From the NCBI GenBank assembly GCA_004352715.1, contig SCFE01000079.1, positions 1,285,429 to 1,349,428 of the forward strand: a stretch of DNA of 64,000 nucleotides. The letters are read 5' to 3'. The stretch comes from Hofstenia miamia (Eukaryota > Xenacoelomorpha > Acoela). A model generated the notes under the pieces. The model was not told the DNA's origin. It saw only the letters and a program-made list of their open reading frames with translations, and did not search any database. Positions 46,104-56,660 of the stretch are shown in pieces; within the stretch, counting starts at the first letter, position 1; the number at the start of each line of letters is the position of its first letter. A program made the position numbers and the translations under genes.

Positions 46104-46674
46104 TGATTCATTGAAATTTCACGAAAGTAAATACGGAAAAGTACACCTAGACTTGTCAACGAGCCGAGCTTGAGCAGAGTGTTGGATATATAAAGTTCCT
46201 AAAACGAGCCGTTTTTAAGAAAAGCAAATTTATAGTAGTGCTTGTAAATTTGATTATGCAAATTTTTCTCATTTTTTCATTCAATATGCCTTTCTTATAA
46301 TCTAATTTTAGAAATGTTTATTAAATAATGGGATGAGCCATGCAAACAATGTGAGAGCGCAATATTTTTAAAAAAATATCGAGCTGAAACGACTCTCATT
46401 GAAAGATTTAATTGGCGAGCTGTGCCGAGCTCAGAAATTTCGGCTTTTTTACAAACTCAAAATGATTTAAAAATAAAAACATATTTTCTATTTCAAATTC
46501 GGAAAAATGACAGATCTGGTAGAGGGGGGCACGAAAGAGTTGCAACCTAGTATTTTGCGGGCATGCCCAGGCTCGCCGGACCTCCCGTGCCCACCGGGCA
46601 TAAGGGAGAGTGAGCACCGAGCATTACTGTGACCGAGCGGGCGGGTATCGGGCGCTCAAATAACCGGGCATATG
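46104..46674. other. Non-coding, with a GC-rich repeat fragment at the right end
   Basis: 46540-46674 is rich in CGGGCAT/GCCCG words (GCGGGCATGCCC, CACCGGGCAT), matching the style of 49195-49240. The Polinton-type element that follows is inserted into this repeat. The left 6-bp duplication CATATG occupies 46669-46674. Confidence 0.5.
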
Positions 46675-48239
46675 AGTAGTATAAAGAGAGTCGTATTTCG
46701 TTACACTTTTTTCTGATTGGTCGAGAGGTGGGTCGTATTTCGTTACACTTNNNNNNNNNNNNNNNNNNNNNNNNNNNNNNNNNNNNNNNNNNNNNNNNNN
46801 NNNNNNNNNNNNNNNNNNNNNNNNNNNNNNNNNNNNNNNNNNNNNNNNNNNNNNNNNNNNNNNNNNNNNNNNNNNNNNNNNNNNNNNNNNNNNNNNNNNN
46901 NNNNNNNNNNNNNNNNNNNNNNNNNNNNNNNNNNNNNNNNNNNNNNNNNNNNNNNNNNNNNNNNNNNNNNNNNNNNNNNNNNNNNNNNNNNNNNNNNNNN
47001 NNNNNNNNNNNNNNNNNNNNNNNNNNNNNNNNNNNNNNNNNNNNNNNNNNNNNNNNNNNNNNNNNNNNNNNNNNNNNNNNNNNNNNNNNNNNNNNNNNNN
47101 NNNNNNNNNNNNNNNNNNNNNNNNNNNNNNNNNNNNNNNNNNNNNNNNNNNNNNNNNNNNNNNNNNNNNNNNNNNNNNNNNNNNNNNNNNNNNNNNNNNN
47201 NNNNNNNNNNNNNNNNNNNNNNNNNNNNNNNNNNNNNNNNNNNNNNNNNNNNNNNNNNNNNNNNNNNNNNNNNNNNNNNNNNNNNNNNNNNNNNNNNNNN
47301 NNNNNNNNNNNNNNNNNNNNNNNNNNNNNNNNNNNNNNNNNNNNNNNNNNNNNNNNNNNNNNNNNNNNNNNNNNNNNNNNNNNNNNNNNNNNNNNNNNNN
47401 NNNNNNNNNNNNNNNNNNNNNNNNNNNNNNNNNNNNNNNNNNNNNNNNNNNNNNNNNNNNNNNNNNNNNNNNNNNNNNNNNNNNNNNNNNNNNNNNNNNN
47501 NNNNNNNNNNNNNNNNNNNNNNNNNNNNNNNNNNNNNNNNNNNNNNNNNNNNNNNNNNNNNNNNNNNNNNNNNNNNNNNNNNNNNNNNNNNNNNNNNNNN
47601 NNNNNNNNNNNNNNNNNNNNNNNNNNNNNNNNNNNNNNNNNNNNNNNNNNNNNNNNNNNNNNNNNNNNNNNNNNNNNNNNNNNNNNNNNNNNNNNNNNNN
47701 NNNNNNNNNNNNNNNNNNNNNNNNNNNNNNNNNNNNNNNNNNNNNNNNNNCACACTTTTTAAACAAGTATGTAAATGTGGGAAATTAATACATGTAAATT
47801 ATGTTAATGTGGGAAGGTAAAACTAAAAAAAATGTATGTTAATGTGGAAAAGTAAAAAATGTAAAGTTAGTTAAGGTGGGAAAGTAAAAACTAAAAAAAA
47901 TGTATGTTAATGTGGGAAAGTAAAAACTAAAAAAATGTATGTTAATGTGGGAAACTAAAAAATGTAAGTTAATGTGGGAAAGTAAAAACTAAAAAAAAAT
48001 GTAATTTAATGTGGGAAAGTAAAAACTAAAAAATTTAAGGTAATTTGGGAAAGTAAAAACTAAAAAATGTAAGGTAATGTGGGAAATTAGATTACATAAA
48101 TAACACAAAAACTAGTAAAATTACATTATGACGTTAGTAAAACACCCCCCGGCAATATCCACGACGCCTCAGGTCAAAGGACACCCCTCTCGACCAATCA
48201 CAAAAAAGTGTAACGAAATACGACTCTCTTTATACTACT
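46675..48239. mobile_element. Polinton/Maverick-type insertion, both ends visible, interior lost in a 1000-N gap
   Basis: The left end AGTAGTATAAAGAGAGTCGT is mirrored by ...ACGACTCTCTTTATACTACT at the right, with similarity over at least 60 bp. The six bases outside are CATATG on both sides (46669-46674 and 48240-48245). An AG start and 6-bp target duplication are the Polinton/Maverick insertion signature. The right arm shares its inner block with the terminal repeats at 3.8-4.0 and 18.8-19.0 kb (ACACAAAAACTAGTAAA, ATATCCAC, TCAGGTCAAAG). It also has a long subterminal array of the TGTGGGAAAGTAAAAACTAA unit. The outermost 25 bp differ, so it is a sister subfamily. The interior may be a deletion derivative or a full element. 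Confidence 0.8.
47757..48090 (+). repeat. Subterminal minisatellite of the Polinton-type element
   Basis: Roughly nine units of 30-36 bp with the core TTAATGTGGGAAAGTAAAAA and an ACTAAAAAAATGTA spacer. The other terminal repeats of the family have only one or two units. Confidence 0.85.
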
Positions 48240-48245
48240 CATATG

Positions 48246-50499
48246 TTATGCCCGATCAAATAAAGTCTGGTATAATCACAAGATAATATACTGTAATGAC
48301 GTAAGCTTTTTCTGCTTTGAAAAAGAAATTTAATAATTTTCCGCGAAATTAATGCTTTTACCGCAAAAATATTTAAATTTTGTTGTACATTTCCTGTTAT
48401 AAAATGAAAATAATGAAAACATTAATCTCTATGCATGATATTTGTAAGAATGGGATCCAAATAGTGAAATGAATGTGTACCGGATAATTCCGAATAATTT
48501 GACTGCCGGATACCCGATACTTCTCGGGGGTTAGGCCAGGAAGTACTTCAATTTACATTGAATGAATATAAATGTCTTAGTTCAAATGATTTAAAGCAGT
48601 CACAATCCAACATTAATTCTTAAGATTTTTTTAAATTTAATGAAACTATGCCAACATATTTCTTTTATGACATTTTAGTCAGAATTACCATATTTTTCAA
48701 AAAACAAAAATATGACTTTCAATGACTTTATACTTCCTATTTAACTGCACTTCAGGTCTGAAAACCAACACATTTTAAGGAGGCTGCAAAATAGAAAAAA
48801 AATTTGACATTTATGATTTTTGGTTGCCCTAATTTTTAACAAAGAACAGCCTCTTGCGAATGAAAATAAATAATTATTAAATAGACTACTTCATGATATG
48901 TCAGAAAAATTTGTCTTGTTGCATGACAATCTTCCATTTTTTTGGAAAACATTATCCGATAAAATCCGGTAAACAAGTTAAATTATACCGGATACCGCAA
49001 ATCCGGATCCGGTTGCGTAATTGTCGTTTTTACCGGATTCCATATCCGGATACCAGATTCTAGTACATCCCTAGATGTATTTGATAGAATTAATATATTT
49101 CATATGATTCGTAAGAAGTTGTTCGCTAAATGACAAAATTATACAGTACTTTTGTGCAAATTGATTTAATTTTTTAGTATTTTACGTTTTGCTCAATAGA
49201 TGGCGGGCATATCGGGCCGCCCATTGAATTCCAACGGGCGGGCGAGAAGTGTTAAATCTAAAAATGCAAAACACTATTGCAAACGTGCCGTGCCTTTGTC
49301 TGTGCCGTGCCTAACATTTTGCTTTACTTAGCCATGCCGTGAAGTGACCGAAATCTATGGAATATGTAGGCGTCTGAAACTCAATTTTTCTTTAAACAAT
49401 TTTCTGTTCATAATATATTAAATGCTAGTTCATGTTTAATAATAGTAATGATTCTTAGAAATAAGTTTGCATAGAAATTACATTGCGGGAATTTTTAAAA
49501 TGCAACAAAAAGACTTCTTATTTATATTCCGCTGCTATATGCCATAAAATCATTGCTTACAGATGAATTAAATATTATGTTCGTCTGTGATTTTTGTCGA
49601 ATTGTAATGTAATGTAATATTTCTAAATTTATAGTTTATGTTGAAATTATTACATTATTTTCTATGCAGCAAGCGTTTTCTAAAATATTAGTTATCTTTA
49701 TTTAAATGTCCATATTGTTAGAATATCATACATTTAATTCGGATAAGTAAACCTTATATCAAACTTTTTCAAAAATAAAGTTTTTTTGGTTTTCTAGTGA
49801 ACAACATCGAAATGGTTCGAATTGCGATTCTGGCTAACATATTTTCTATATGATCCTCTTTGTTATTTATAAGACATAATACACTGGCTTTAATCATTTT
49901 ATATACTAAAAAATGCATAAGTTTGAAATTTTAAAAATTCTAAAAACGGCGTATTGTCACCACGTGTAGAAACATGCCGTGCTGGGAGTGCTTCCTAAAA
50001 CCAGACATATTTGCAGCCCTGCTGCCGACACCAGCCCTCTTGCAAATTTTTCAATTAACTACCGCTGATTAATCATCGCCCCGTGCATGCCGCTCCAACC
50101 CCTTCAACATATCAACACAGGTCACGCCAACCTTATACATAATTACTTACCGCCGAGCCAAATATAAGCAGTATTTAGTTTTAGTCCGTTTGCACATCTA
50201 CCCATATATATATATATATACATATAAATTATCCAATTATACCTCCCTGTAACATATAAAACTATATGTTTTTAATCGGTTTTTTGCATTTGCTATAAAG
50301 TCACCCATTTTCAGCCGCCCAAATATGTTCCACAGCACTTAAAAACAATGTAACTAACATGCACATTAGGGTGTCAGGAAGAATTTGATTATATAAAGTG
50401 ATAAACCGGACTAAAATTAACTACTTAATTTATATTACAAATTTTTAAAGGAACGATGTATAAATTATCCAATTATACCCCTTTTAAGCTATGCACCTA
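48246..50499. other. Repeat-derived non-coding interval
   Basis: 48455-49075 is bounded by CCGGATA-rich patches (GTACCGGATAATTCCG on the left, ATATCCGGATACCAG and TACATCCCTAG on the right), the style of a hAT-like non-autonomous element. 49195-49240 contains GGGCGGGCG words. 49260-50020 is a repeat that recurs at 59758-60060. A (TA)n run lies at about 50206-50220. No gene was seen. Confidence 0.45.
49260..50020 (+). repeat. Dispersed repeat with CATGCCGTG-rich ends, longer copy
   Basis: It shares ATTTTCTGTTCATAATATAT and then ATACACTGGCTTTAATCATT plus flanking sequence with 59758-60060. Both copies have CCGTGCCGTGC-type words at their ends. The 59.8-kb copy lacks about 430 bp of the middle. 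No coding sequence was seen. Confidence 0.65.
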
Positions 50500-50578
50500 C
50501 AGTGTCGCCCATAAGTTTTAAAACTCAAGCAAATTAGAACGAAAATGCTGACAATCCAAATAAACCTATAATAAAAAA

Positions 50579-51117
50579 TATCTTTGTCATGTGTGATTGT
50601 CAAACGCAGTGGCGTTGCGTCTTTAGGGGTCCATGGGACCCGGCCAGTGATGTAGTGGAGGAGGGCTGAGCCCCCTTTGTTAAAAATTATTTGGGTCGCA
50701 GCCCCAAAAGCATGTAACTCTCAAAGGCTAAATTCATATAAATATCAATAAATTAACACTCACAACACAAGATATATGAGGAATTTCAACGTACCTTAAC
50801 TTTAAACAGACTGATGTAGATTTCAAAGCATCAACCGTTTATCTTTGTCATGTGTGATTGTCAAACGCAGTGGCGTTGCGTCTTTAGGGGTCCATGGGAC
50901 CCGGCCAGTGATGTAGTGGAGGAGGGCTGAGCCCCCTTTGTTAAAAATTGTTTGGGTCGCAGCCCCAAAAGCATGTAACTCTCAAAGGCTAAATTCAATT
51001 GTTAAATTCATATAAATATCAATAAATTAACACTCACAACACAAGATATATGAGGAATTTCAACGTACCTTAACTTTAAACAGACTGATGTAGATTTCAA
51101 AGCATCAACCGTTTATC
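50579..51117 (+). repeat. Two-copy tandem duplication of about 261-278 bp
   Basis: Copy 1 is 50579-50839 and copy 2 is 50840-51117. Both start TATCTTTGTCATGTGTGATT and contain GGGTCCATGGGACCCGGCC. Copy 2 has an extra 13-17 bp (TTGTTAAATTCAT region). Differences are very few, so the duplication is recent or an assembly product. Confidence 0.85.
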
Positions 51118-52114
51118 TGCATTTTCAAAACATTTTCTCAAAATCTATTAGGAAATTTGTAAACCATGAGATAGTAACACAATTACTGACGTGAATGTGG
51201 TTGAAAAACTGAAATTTTTTTCCTATTTTCCTTTGAAAACTCTGATTTTTGAAAAAAATCTCTCAATTCTTAATGTGCAGGTTTCAGAAACTCTAATGCT
51301 AATGCGATCATCAATTACTTTAACTGTTTCTGTTTATGTAGATGAGATTTCACTTCTCAATTTTGTAATTCTTTTAAATTTTGGATGCCTTTATTTCGTG
51401 AATTATAAGAAGCCATTATAAATTGAGCAAAAAAAATTTTGGGCTGTTTAAGATTGATAATGAAACTAAAATTTTAGCCTATATATTTTAATGCTAAGCC
51501 AAAAAGTGGAGAATATCCTGGAGTTTCAAATTTTCAAGCACAAATGGTATCATCAGCGAGTATTTCCTAAAGAAACCCCTTGTTGGACATGTTAACTGTA
51601 TATGCGGTAATCTCATGTATTTCACAACTAATGATTTGCCACAAATTGTGCAATCAATATCATATACTTCAAACCAAAAGAACTCATCAAAATCAAGTGC
51701 GTCTGCCCTTTCTTTCATTGAAAGCTGTGTGAAAATAGCTGATATTGATTCGAAAGTCATCCATTTCTGATTTGCAATCCTTTTCAAAACTCTCAAAATT
51801 TAGATAATTTTAAGTAGCCTCATATTGGCAAAGTATGTCAAAATTATTTAACTCTTATCAAGATAAATGTAACATTTTGTTACAAAGCAGAATTTAAACT
51901 GGTATTGTCGATGCACGTCATAGTCACTTTGTGTCGATGAATGTTTATTAATTGGGCTTACGTTTTTGTATTTTTAAGGGATTAATCTAATACCTGCGTT
52001 GCCCAAAACAGCGTGAAGCCCCCAGTGATGCGCCTAACATTTTGTTCTCATTGATATATAAGTATCTGAATTGCACAAGTTAGCAGTCATTCGTTAAATA
52101 TTACTTCACTAAGC
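51118..52114. other. Non-coding or unassigned part of the nest
   Basis: Two open frames (51191-51421 plus, 51494-51796 minus) show no recognisable domain. This is probably transposon sequence upstream of the piggyBac-like gene. Confidence 0.4.
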
Positions 52115-52867
52115 ATGTCTAATCATTCAAGACCAAAGCGCCATAAAGCTCGCGATGCGCTAATGCAGATTTTGGCTTGGCAAACCATTGAAGCTGATGA
52201 AGACAATTTGGATGATGAAAGTTTCTATGCAGATAATGAAGATGATGAAGAAGCATTAGCGATTTTAATGTCAATTTTACTACTGCAGTGATACTAGCGT
52301 CAATTCGCCATCCAGCTTAAGCTCCAATGTGGATGCTCAAGATGACGTGATAGAGACATTCCAATAGTTGGAGAGGAAGATAGTTACAATGAAAATGCTG
52401 ATAATACAATAACATACTCGTTCAGCGGCATAAAATTTTCGTCTGTCTCTTTCTGTGAAAGAAGACAAGCTCGCAATATTGTTACAGAGTCATCAAGAAA
52501 CGTGCTCATCCACACGATGAGTCTGAAGTTTTTTCACTCTACATCACAGATGAAATGTTGAGAACAGTTCAACGTCATACAAATCGGAAAGTGACAGATA
52601 TTCGTGGTAGTGTACACCACATTTATGGCTATATGTCTCAATTGACTTTTCACAAAGTGAAGGCTTGTCTTGGAATCATACTGTTGAAAAGTTAGTGGCC
52701 ATCAGTAAATTATGGACCTTGTTTTTGGGCAATCCCAACAGTTTCTACATTCCCCAAGCAACTTTGACGGTAGATGAGCAATTAGTTGGGTTTTGCGGAA
52801 GAATTCCTGGTTAGTTTAATTTATATTGATATACATTTTTTCTGTATTTTTGAAATTGACCTCATGT

Positions 52868-55037
52868 CAGGGCTTTAAAAAAATAAATAATTTTAGAAAT
52901 TATTGGCAATAAATACATAAAAATAATTTATTTGACTTCCTGAAAAATACCAATTATTTATTTGTGACGAAGAATTATTTTTTCTCAAATAATATTAATT
53001 TTCCTGACAATATGATCGGAAAAATGAGTAACCATCCGTAGAAAAGGCGTAGTAAATTTGCAAAATGCCTTATAGTCATTGAATGAATTAAAAGGGACTC
53101 ATTTGGCGTTATTTAAAGTGCACGCTTGTTTATATTGTTTCTTATCTCCAAATGTTTATTTACTTATTCAGTTGCATGCAGAACCTAAATGGCAAAATAT
53201 TAAAAGTCACATGATATGGATGATTTTATTTGCTATGACTGATTTAACACATGATTTTCTTCCAAAAAGTCAATTTTGACTCATTGGCTGTTCTAGTGTT
53301 AAAGCATTAATAGCAGATCCAATCAGCGTTGACGCAGTGTAGTGAGGTCCATAGCCGCCACACGTGCACAGAACACAATTTCACTTCCTCGCAGCGCACG
53401 GGCATCATTACATGAATGAAGGTCATGTCTCTTGCAAACAAAGATGTTGCATTGTTTTATTTCACCGCAAAAGGAGATGGTATCTACAAATGCAAGTGCC
53501 GAACAACTAGAAAACTCAAACCAAAGTCCGGCTATAATAATCTTATATTTACATATTCTTGAAAAGCACAAGAATTATCTAGCGGAAATTCGAGATTGCG
53601 GTAACCAACATTTTACTAACATTCTCGTTTCCGATAAATCGAAAAACATTTACGGCTGGTTACACTGGGTTATTATGAAGGGTTATCCTTTCTCTTTCGT
53701 GGAAGATCCCTTTAGCCGTCTTTATTCTAAATTGAAGCCGATATCTAGACCTACATTTATGACATATTTGGATCTTACAACAAAACAGGTAGAGCGCAAT
53801 ATTTCTTTGGCATTACCGAACAAATTTGGACTGGTCAGACACCAGTACTTCAACCCACTTCATGGGCATTTTTGCATGTTATCCTGGTGATAATGTGATA
53901 GCTTCTAGATAATGGGAAAGTTTCTAAACACGCGTTGCTTGGATTTTCACCACTTATAGATGAGGCTGATTTGGGAATCGCGAGCAACAAGCAATTTTTA
54001 GTGGAAACACTTGCCATGTTCGGGAAAAAACTTGAAAATGTTTTATTTCTGGTGGGAGATAACGCCCCAGTGAATGCGAGAGTTGCAAACGATCTGGGTA
54101 AGCCGTACATTGGCTGCACATCACACTGATTCAATTTGTCGGTTAATTCCGTAATGACGCCGTTTGAACCTCTCATCGTAAAAATCAACCAACTTATGAT
54201 CAAGTTAAATACTTTTCATAAATCTGCAATTCTGCAGATCAAAACAAAACTACGACCAATTACAAGAAATACTACCCGCTGGTCTTCTACATATGAGATG
54301 CTAAAACGGTACATTGAACTTGAACAATTTATCGAAAAAGAAGACCGTGAACTTGCGCCTTTTCTTTTATCGCCTTCCGAACACCTTCAAGCCAAATCTT
54401 TTCTTACGGATTTAGAACGACTGGAATCGATAATGAAAAAATTGCAGGATTTATCGATAAATCTTTTTGAGATTTGTTCTTTGTTCGATCACACCATGGA
54501 GCAGTATTCAGGTTTGCATAAATATCTGGGTACGGGCGAAGGAAGTCTTACACACAGCCCTTCGTTTGAAATTGGGATTATAAACTCTATTCAAGGAAAA
54601 ACGCTGACAGTGGATGAGTTACGAAGTTTAGAAAACTTGCGAGAACATAACGAAATCGAAATAGCTGAAGAAAGTGAAAACTACGCTGAAAGTATTCTAA
54701 CTGCTAAGCGGGCTAAAATCCAAGGCAATTTAGAATGGATACCAGGGACTTCAAACATATGTGAGCGTCTCTTCAGTCGGACCAAGTTTGTGTATACTGA
54801 CTATCGAAAGTCACTGGAACCTGTTAACCTCGAAAGCCAGATTTTCCTCTGTGCCAACAAGGCTTTCTGGGACGCCCAAACTATTAACTTCTTTGTAAAA
54901 TAATCGTTTGCAAAATAATTGTTTAACGATAGAAATAATTAAACAATTATTGAAATAATTTATTTTCCGTTTTCAAAAAAGAAAATTATTTATTTTAGAT
55001 ATGGCAATATATTTGTATTTTTATTTTTACAGCCCTG
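52868..55037 (+). mobile_element. hAT transposon nested in the piggyBac-like gene, with perfect 8-bp target duplication
   Basis: The octamer CCTCATGT occurs at 52860-52867 and again at 55038-55045, exactly outside the two ends. The ends are CAGGGCTTTAAAAA on the left and the complement of CAGGGCTGTAAAAA on the right, the hAT terminal form. The element is 2170 bp and carries a transposase gene on the plus strand. The piggyBac reading order resumes on both sides, so the insertion event is unambiguous. Confidence 0.95.
53430..54903 (+). pseudogene. hAT transposase with BED finger, inactivated
   Basis: Order along the gene: a BED-type zinc finger (FYFTAKGDGIYKCKCRTTRK, then KPKSGYNNLI) at about 53450-53560 in one frame; the catalytic region from 53560 (GWLHWVIMKGYPFSFVEDP); after another frame change VLFLVGDNAPVNARVAND at about 54040-54097; then NTTRWSSTYEMLKRY. 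The C-terminal dimerisation domain WIPGTSNICERLFSRTKFV with LEPVNLESQIFL and FWDA ends at 54903. A frame shift lies inside the BED finger and another near 53880-53935. A TGA at 54127-54129 stands where the family has an Arg-like residue. The BED Cys pair is CxC instead of CxxC. Confidence 0.88.
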
Positions 55038-55520
55038 CCTCATGTAGTTTAGAACACAGATGAATTGTACATATATTTCAAATTGAGCGCATGCATTTAG
55101 GACCCATAAAACCAGCGAAAATACGGATTTAATATTTTCTGGCTTTGTGAAGCTGCCTCTGGATTCCTTTTGAACGCAAGGATATATATTGGTAAAGAAA
55201 ATAATCAAAGTTCACCATAATCTAGAACATGATGTCGCAATGCGTCTTGTGAGATCATATGAATTTAGAGGTGGAGATATTGTGACAGATAATTTCTTCA
55301 CATCACATGGTTTAGCCATTTCACTACTGCTATCTAGAAACGACGGAGCGACATTTAATAATGCAATTTGCCACGTATTCACTTGGTGGCCAATCAACAC
55401 TCACATCCTGTAATTCAGGAGTCAAGTCTAAAATAAAGCAATTATTTCTTAAGAAATACGACTCAATTCATAGAAACCACCAAAATCGCTGATGTTTCTA
55501 AACTAATGGGCGACACTGTA

Positions 55521-55859
55521 TACGTTTTTTATCAGTTTTTTTGTATTTTTATAAATTCAACTAATGACGAAAAGTTATATTCAAAGTTCTAGAATTATTA
55601 CTACCTCGTGAATCATTCCTTAGTAAACATCTAGTATAACGAAATTAACTCTAACAGCTGTTTACATAAAACTAGAATTTTTCCTTAGCAATGCATCTGT
55701 AGCACACAAATTGGAGTATTTTCAATAAGTTTTGCCACATATTGTGTCTTAGAGGGCGTTTCCTTTCATTCACACTCGAACACTAAATTAAAAGGTAACT
55801 TTTTAACCCTATTATCCTAATAATTCTAAATTTTGTATTCTAGTATATAAAATATCGTA
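55521..55859. other. Non-coding spacer
   Basis: AT-rich; nothing recognised. Confidence 0.5.
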
Positions 55860-56099
55860 ATGGAACAAGAGACATTTGCAATGAATGTAGCAGATTACCA
55901 AGCTTTAATTAAGACTACATATAACCTGATTCCTGACAATCGCAAAAGGATGTACTTAACTGTGGTTCAGATATTCAATACTCGTTGTAATTTACAATTA
56001 GCACTTCCAAAACTCCCAACTACTAACACCCCAACAAGAAAAATAGAAGAAATTTTGCAAGCAGGTCTTCTTTACTTACAATATGTTAGGAAGACATGA
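55860..56099 (+). CDS. Unrecognised 79-codon ORF
   Basis: Opens with ATG after a TTCTAG acceptor-like site and has balanced composition: MEQETFAMNVADYQALIKTT, with a hydrophobic/charged pattern suggesting two or three helices. It ends exactly where the downstream minisatellite begins. It could be a 5' exon of the gene at 56.7-58.7 kb, an independent small gene or transposon remnant. No family is recognised. Confidence 0.3.
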   Translation: MEQETFAMNVADYQALIKTTYNLIPDNRKRMYLTVVQIFNTRCNLQLALPKLPTTNTPTRKIEEILQAGLLYLQYVRKT

Positions 56100-56520
56100 T
56101 TACTGATTTCACACATATCCTGATTGTTTTTAAACAATATATCTTGATTTTCTTAATAAATTTATATGATGCACGCTAGGAAGATATGATCACTGATTTC
56201 ACCCATATGTTCAAAATTTTTTGTAAATTTATGTGATGTATGATAAGAAAGATATGATTAATTCTTTGACACATATCCTGATTGTTTTTAAACAATATAT
56301 CTTGATTTTCTTAATAAATTTATATGATGCACGCTAAGAAGATATGATCACTGATTTCACACATATGTTCAAAATTTTTTTTAAATTTATGTCATGTANN
56401 NNNNNNNNATGAGAAAGATATGATTAATTACTTGACACATAACCTGATTGTTTTTAATAAATTTATATGGTGCATGATAGGAAAATATGATTTCTGATTT
56501 CACATATATCCTTATTGTTT
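56088..56520 (+). repeat. Minisatellite of alternating about 68- and 90-bp units
   Basis: Six units start with AGGAAGATATGAT-like words followed by (A)CTGATTTCACACATAT. Long units carry CCTGATTGTTTTTAAACAAT and short ones GTTCAAAATTTTTT. The higher-order period is about 160 bp. Ten N at 56399-56408 interrupt it. Confidence 0.8.
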
Positions 56521-56660
56521 TCAATTCATTTTATATAACTCAAGCATTTGCAAGTTTTTGACCTCATATTTTAAAGCACTTACATTAACTGTTGAATTAA
56601 ATAATTTTCCCAAATTCGTATGTCATATATTGGCTTCTTATTAATTTCATATCTATTTAG

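Larger units (their letters stand above)
52115..55412 (+). pseudogene. piggyBac-like transposase split by a hAT insertion
   Basis: The gene starts at an ATG with a 58-codon acidic N-terminus (MSNHSRPKRHKARDAL, then a DEDNLDDESFYADNEDDEE run) ended by a TGA. Further frames give ITDEMLRTVQRHTNRK at about 52547-52595 and TLTVDEQLVGFCGRIPG at about 52767-52811, carrying the first catalytic Asp. After the hAT element the protein resumes with SKPAKYG-like sequence, FWLCEAASGFLLNARIY at about 55138-55188 and VTDNFFTSHGLA at about 55281-55316, carrying the second catalytic Asp. These are the DDE_Tnp_1_7/piggyBac landmarks. Frameshifts and deletions between blocks show it was decaying. TTAA-flanked ends were not identified. 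Confidence 0.8.
50500..55518. mobile_element. Composite bracketed by mariner/Tc1-type ends
   Basis: TA followed by CAGTGTCGCCCATAAGTTTT at 50498-50519 is matched in inverted orientation by the sequence ending GGGCGACACTG then TA at 55519-55520. This is about 22 of 26 matching bases with TA on both outer sides. Such ends normally bound elements of 1-2 kb; here the 5-kb interior contains a piggyBac-like gene with a hAT element inside it. Either the bracket is one element swollen by nested insertions or the two ends belong to separate solo elements. Confidence 0.55.

Noticed and set aside
51494-51796. 100-codon minus-strand ORF as a host gene
   Set aside because: It lies inside the nested transposon block and has no recognisable domain.
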